From a bacterium (GTDB taxonomy: Bacteria > Bacteroidota > Bacteroidia > Bacteroidales > UBA932): 8,356 nt of DNA. Made by a program: the position numbers and the translations under genes. The notes beneath the pieces are model-generated. The model was not told the origin of the DNA and searched no databases. It was given only the letters and a program-made list of their open reading frames with translations. Positions 5,719 to 8,356 of this stretch are shown piece by piece (the stretch's first letter is position 1; each line of letters starts with the position of its first letter). Where the stretch lies: the NCBI GenBank assembly GCA_004561775.1, contig SFUD01000021.1, positions 1 to 8,356 of the forward strand, in the 5' to 3' direction.

Positions 5719-6455
5719 TGAGATGTGAGCACGCCATTGCGCAACTGCAGATAATTTCTGCTCTTTATCCAGTCGCCCAAAATATGCAATACTCCTCCCG
5801 ATTGCAGACTATACTCTACCTCTGCGTGGAAATGCCCGAAGATAAAGTGGTCCATACGCTCGCCCTGCGGAAGCGCCTGCTGATACTCCTCTGCAAATCT
5901 TGTAATTAGAGCATCCTTGCCACGGAATTCGTAGGGCCGATTCTTTACCAGCCTATTGTGCCTGCTCCACCAGTTGCCAAAGAGAAACGCCCACCTTGGA
6001 TGAATGCCGCTGAAGAGCCATTGCAAAAAGGAGCACTTGAAGACCCTGTTCATCAATTTATACATATGGTCTCCCCTTCCTAGGCCATCTCCGTGTCCCA
6101 TACAGATTCGCACTCCATCCAGAGTAACGGAGTAGGGCTGCTTAAGAATCTTAACCCCCACCTCCTGCTGCAGAAAGGAGTAGGTCCAGATATCGTGATT
6201 GCCGTTAAAGAAAAAGAGCTCCACACCCCTGTCCGCCAGAGAGGCTAAAGCGCCCAGTGTTCTGGTATAGCCGCGCGGAATTACATTCTTATACTCGTAC
6301 CAGAAATCAAATATATCCCCAAGCAGATAGAGAGCCTTGGTATCTGAAGGGAGAGAGTTCAGAAAATCCACAAATGCGCGCTCACGCCCGGCAGGGTCTG
6401 CATAATCCAGCCCAAGGTGCACATCTGCAACAAAATAGTAGCCTCCCCCCTCCAT
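5709..6455 (-). CDS. lpxH: UDP-2,3-diacylglucosamine diphosphatase (LpxH-type)
   Basis: LpxH splits UDP-2,3-diacylglucosamine to lipid X and UMP, the fourth step of lipid A synthesis, at the inner face of the inner membrane. The 248-residue product has all calcineurin-like metallophosphoesterase motifs: DVH (D11, H13), GDIFDFWYE (D47), GNHD (N86, H87), GHGD (H121) and GHFH (H208, H210). The sequence between GHGD and GHFH, with IHPRWAFLFGNWWSRHNR (about 151-168), resembles the lid region of Bacteroidetes LpxH as I know it. The start is fixed by the first beta strand (YYFVADVHLG), which leaves little room for a later start. The ATG is 3 nt after the uppP stop, so coupling is likely. A run of six G (6445-6450) follows the start codon. 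The 3' end overlaps the convergent DUF4294 gene. Confidence 0.92.
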   Translation of the reverse strand: MEGGGYYFVADVHLGLDYADPAGRERAFVDFLNSLPSDTKALYLLGDIFDFWYEYKNVIPRGYTRTLGALASLADRGVELFFFNGNHDIWTYSFLQQEVGVKILKQPYSVTLDGVRICMGHGDGLGRGDHMYKLMNRVFKCSFLQWLFSGIHPRWAFLFGNWWSRHNRLVKNRPYEFRGKDALITRFAEEYQQALPQGERMDHFIFGHFHAEVEYSLQSGGVLHILGDWIKSRNYLQLRNGVLTSHHW

Positions 6456-6458
6456 CTT

Positions 6459-7265
6459 TTACAGGATATTAAAAATAATGCAAGCAACTCCAACAATGGC
6501 ACAATAGAGGGCAAAATAGTGCAATTTGCAGCGCCTTACAACTGCCAGCATAAATTTGCAAGCCAGGCATCCCGATATGAAGGCTGCAAGAAAGCCCAAG
6601 AGCAGAGGCATTGCGCCAATGTCATTCAGGCCGCTCTCCATCAACTCCTTACAATCCAATATTGCCTCTCCCAAGATTACCGGAATAACCATAAGGAATG
6701 AGAATTGCGCCAATTTGGACTTGTCACACCCAAGCAGCAGACCGGTTCCTATTGTAGAGCCGGACCTAGAGAGCCCAGGCAGCATAGCGCAAGCCTGCGC
6801 AATTCCAATCACAAATGCCCTCCAAGGAGAGATTTGCCTCTCTCGGGCAGGTTTGTAGAGCGCAGCAAAGAGAAGCAGGGTTGCCGTAACCAGCAGGCAG
6901 CACCCCACCAGCAGCAGATTATCTGTAACCAGCGCCTCTATCTCATCTTTGAAGAGAAAACCCACAACCGCCGCAGGAATCATTGAGACAATTATATTTA
7001 GCACATATCTGTGCTCCTGGCTCAATCGGGAAGAGGGCATTTTGAAAAAACCCTTTGCAATCCAGGCAACCTCCTTCCAAAGCACCACAAGGGTAGAGAG
7101 CACGGTTGCAATATGCACCACAATATCAAAGGTGAGACCTCCGGAAGCCTCCGCATCCACTCCAAGCAGGGCTCTTCCAATTGCAAGATGACCGCTGCTG
7201 CTAACCGGCAGGTACTCTGTAAGACCCTGCACAAAACCAATTATTATTGCTTCCAGTTCAGACAT
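6459..7265 (-). CDS. uppP: Undecaprenyl-diphosphatase (UppP/BacA family)
   Basis: UppP removes a phosphate from undecaprenyl diphosphate to give the C55 carrier lipid used for peptidoglycan, O-antigen and capsule; loss or excess changes bacitracin sensitivity. The 268-residue product matches the family length. It has both signature regions: QGLTEYLPVSSSGHL (about residues 13-27, with E17 and H26) and PGLSRSGST (about 163-171, with the key Arg at 167). Between and after them are about seven or eight membrane segments. The start MSELEAIIIGFVQGLTE fits the family N-terminus. It lies 22 nt after the DUF3098 gene and 3 nt before lpxH, so it sits inside the ftsX-lpxH operon. No SD or internal promoter is seen before it. 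Confidence 0.97.
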   Translation of the reverse strand: MSELEAIIIGFVQGLTEYLPVSSSGHLAIGRALLGVDAEASGGLTFDIVVHIATVLSTLVVLWKEVAWIAKGFFKMPSSRLSQEHRYVLNIIVSMIPAAVVGFLFKDEIEALVTDNLLLVGCCLLVTATLLLFAALYKPARERQISPWRAFVIGIAQACAMLPGLSRSGSTIGTGLLLGCDKSKLAQFSFLMVIPVILGEAILDCKELMESGLNDIGAMPLLLGFLAAFISGCLACKFMLAVVRRCKLHYFALYCAIVGVACIIFNIL

Positions 7266-7287
7266 AAGACTAAAATGTTTTTCCCGA

Positions 7288-7542
7288 TTATCTCCTCTTG
7301 AAGACCTTCATTATTGCCACAATCTCCAGCACAATTCCCGCTATCACCACCACAGGAGCAACCACCACCCTGCGGATACTGAATATCTCCGGGTTAAATT
7401 CCTGCGGATTCTCCGCCCTGCCGCCAGTCATAAGAATATAACCCAGCACCATAACAAGAAAACCTGCAAGCACCAGAGTAAAATTTCTCTTGGAGATGGC
7501 AAAGCCACCATCCGGTCTCTCAACTCTATTCGATTCCGCCAT
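7288..7542 (-). CDS. DUF3098 family small membrane protein
   Basis: This 84-residue product has a short polar N-terminus (about residues 1-18), a membrane segment (about 21-40, FTLVLAGFLVMVLGYILM), a periplasmic or cytoplasmic loop with ENPQEFNPEIFSIRRVVVAP (about 44-63), and a second membrane segment ending in a basic VFKRR tail. The FNPEIFSxRR block is what I recognise as the DUF3098 signature of Bacteroidetes. Its function is not known. It lies between ftsX (2 nt upstream) and uppP (22 nt downstream), a neighbourhood I recall as conserved in the phylum. This suggests, but does not show, a link to cell division or envelope synthesis. Confidence 0.88.
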   Translation of the reverse strand: MAESNRVERPDGGFAISKRNFTLVLAGFLVMVLGYILMTGGRAENPQEFNPEIFSIRRVVVAPVVVIAGIVLEIVAIMKVFKRR

Positions 7543-7544
7543 AA

Positions 7545-8356
7545 TTAAATGTATAGTTCTTTAATATTCAACGACAATATTCTGTTTACAACAAAAAATG
7601 TGCAAAAGAGGCAGATTACTATTCCCAAAAGCACAACTCCTCCAAGAAGAAGTATCAGGAGCCTCATATCCATAATCATCATAATCTGCTGAAACTCATC
7701 CTTTACAAAATAGAGCAGCCCTAAAATGAGGATAGAGGCCAACAATCCTGCAATAAAGCCCTGAAAGAGCGCCTTTATTAGGAACGGGGCTCTGATGAAT
7801 GCCCTGGTTGCGCCAACAAGACGCATTGTATAGATTGAGAATCTCTTAGAGTAGAGATTAAGACGCACGGTATTGTTTATCAAGATGAAAGATATGAAGA
7901 GAAGGAGCCCTATAAAGAGCACAAAGACCATTCCTATCTTCTCCAGATTACTGTTAAGCAGGTCTATTACAGAATTCTCATAAACCACATCTTGCACCTT
8001 GCCCGTAGCAAGGAGAGAATCTCTGAAAGCCGGAAGACTGTCTGTAGAGAAGTAATCTGCATTAAGGGTTATATCTATGGATACCGGCACAGGATTGGAC
8101 TCAAAGACCTTGAGAAAATCCTCTCCAAGCAGCTCCTTCATCTGTTCCGTGCCCTCCTCCTTGGAGACATAATCTGCTGTACGCACGCTTGAGAGGCTCT
8201 TCAGCCTCTTGGCAAACTCCTGCGCCTGCTCATCCGCAAGGTCATCACGCATTACCGCCGTAATCTTGAAATTCTCCTTGAAATATCTTGATACAGATGC
8301 CGCATTGGCCGCTATAAGGGCAAAGAGACCTGCACGAAAGAGCACCAAACCTATGC
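7545..8356 (-). CDS. ftsX: Cell-division ABC transporter permease FtsX (5' end outside window)
   Basis: FtsX pairs with the ATPase FtsE at the septum and controls peptidoglycan hydrolases through its extracytoplasmic domain. The frame is open to the right edge, reading IGLVLFRAGLFALIAANAAS at the end of membrane segment 1, so the true start lies beyond 8356. A TTG at 8348-8346 is not a credible start because it would cut that segment. About 270 residues are visible; the family has about 290, so perhaps 20-25 are missing. Next comes the extracytoplasmic domain (VSRYFKENFKITAVM... to ...VIDLLNSN), then the conserved ALINNT-like FILINNTVRLNLYSKRFSIY and TMRLVGAT motifs, and membrane segments 2-4. 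It ends with TAA 2 nt before the DUF3098 gene. Confidence 0.94.
   Translation of the reverse strand, partial: IGLVLFRAGLFALIAANAASVSRYFKENFKITAVMRDDLADEQAQEFAKRLKSLSSVRTADYVSKEEGTEQMKELLGEDFLKVFESNPVPVSIDITLNADYFSTDSLPAFRDSLLATGKVQDVVYENSVIDLLNSNLEKIGMVFVLFIGLLLFISFILINNTVRLNLYSKRFSIYTMRLVGATRAFIRAPFLIKALFQGFIAGLLASILILGLLYFVKDEFQQIMMIMDMRLLILLLGGVVLLGIVICLFCTFFVVNRILSLNIKELYI

Noticed and set aside
6445..6450. Six-G run just after the lpxH start as a phase-variation switch
   Set aside because: Six bases is short for switching, the gene should be essential for lipid A, and the run simply encodes Gly-Gly.

Overview
This window looks like chromosomal DNA from a member of the Bacteroidetes, most likely Bacteroidales. 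The evidence is the presence of DUF4294 and DUF3098 proteins (both known to me from this phylum), a Bacteroidetes-type LpxH and FtsX, promoters of the TTTG / TAnnTTTG type, and non-ribosomal genes that start without Shine-Dalgarno (SD) sequences. All genes but one lie on the minus strand, so transcription runs mostly from right to left. Coding density is high. The longest gap without a gene is 201 nt (1305-1505), and no stretch over 300 nt lacks a gene. I saw no tRNA, rRNA, CRISPR array, insertion sequence or prophage gene.

Right block, 5709-8356, minus strand: ftsX (5' end outside the window), a DUF3098 membrane protein, uppP and lpxH. Spacings are 2, 22 and 3 nt, so this is almost certainly one operon. 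It serves the cell envelope: septal peptidoglycan hydrolase control (FtsX), undecaprenyl-phosphate recycling (UppP) and lipid A synthesis (LpxH).

Middle, 5071-5718, plus strand: a secreted DUF4294 protein. Its 3' end overlaps the 3' end of lpxH by 10 nt. Its promoter region is shared with the divergent gltS.

Centre, 1506-4987, minus strand: gltS (Na+/glutamate symporter family), followed after 8 nt by a 710-residue exported protein made of two complete M19 membrane-dipeptidase domains in tandem. The pair suggests peptide hydrolysis in the periplasm followed by amino-acid uptake.

Left block, 1-1304, minus strand: rplP, rpmC, rpsQ, rplN and the first five codons of rplX, in the usual S10/spc order. 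The usual upstream genes (rpsC, rplV, rpsS and so on) are absent. A good Bacteroidetes promoter sits directly in front of rplP instead, and the dipeptidase gene lies beyond it. The ribosomal supercluster therefore seems to be cut between rpsC and rplP. This break and the double dipeptidase are the two most notable things here. I found no convincing sign of a wholly new system.
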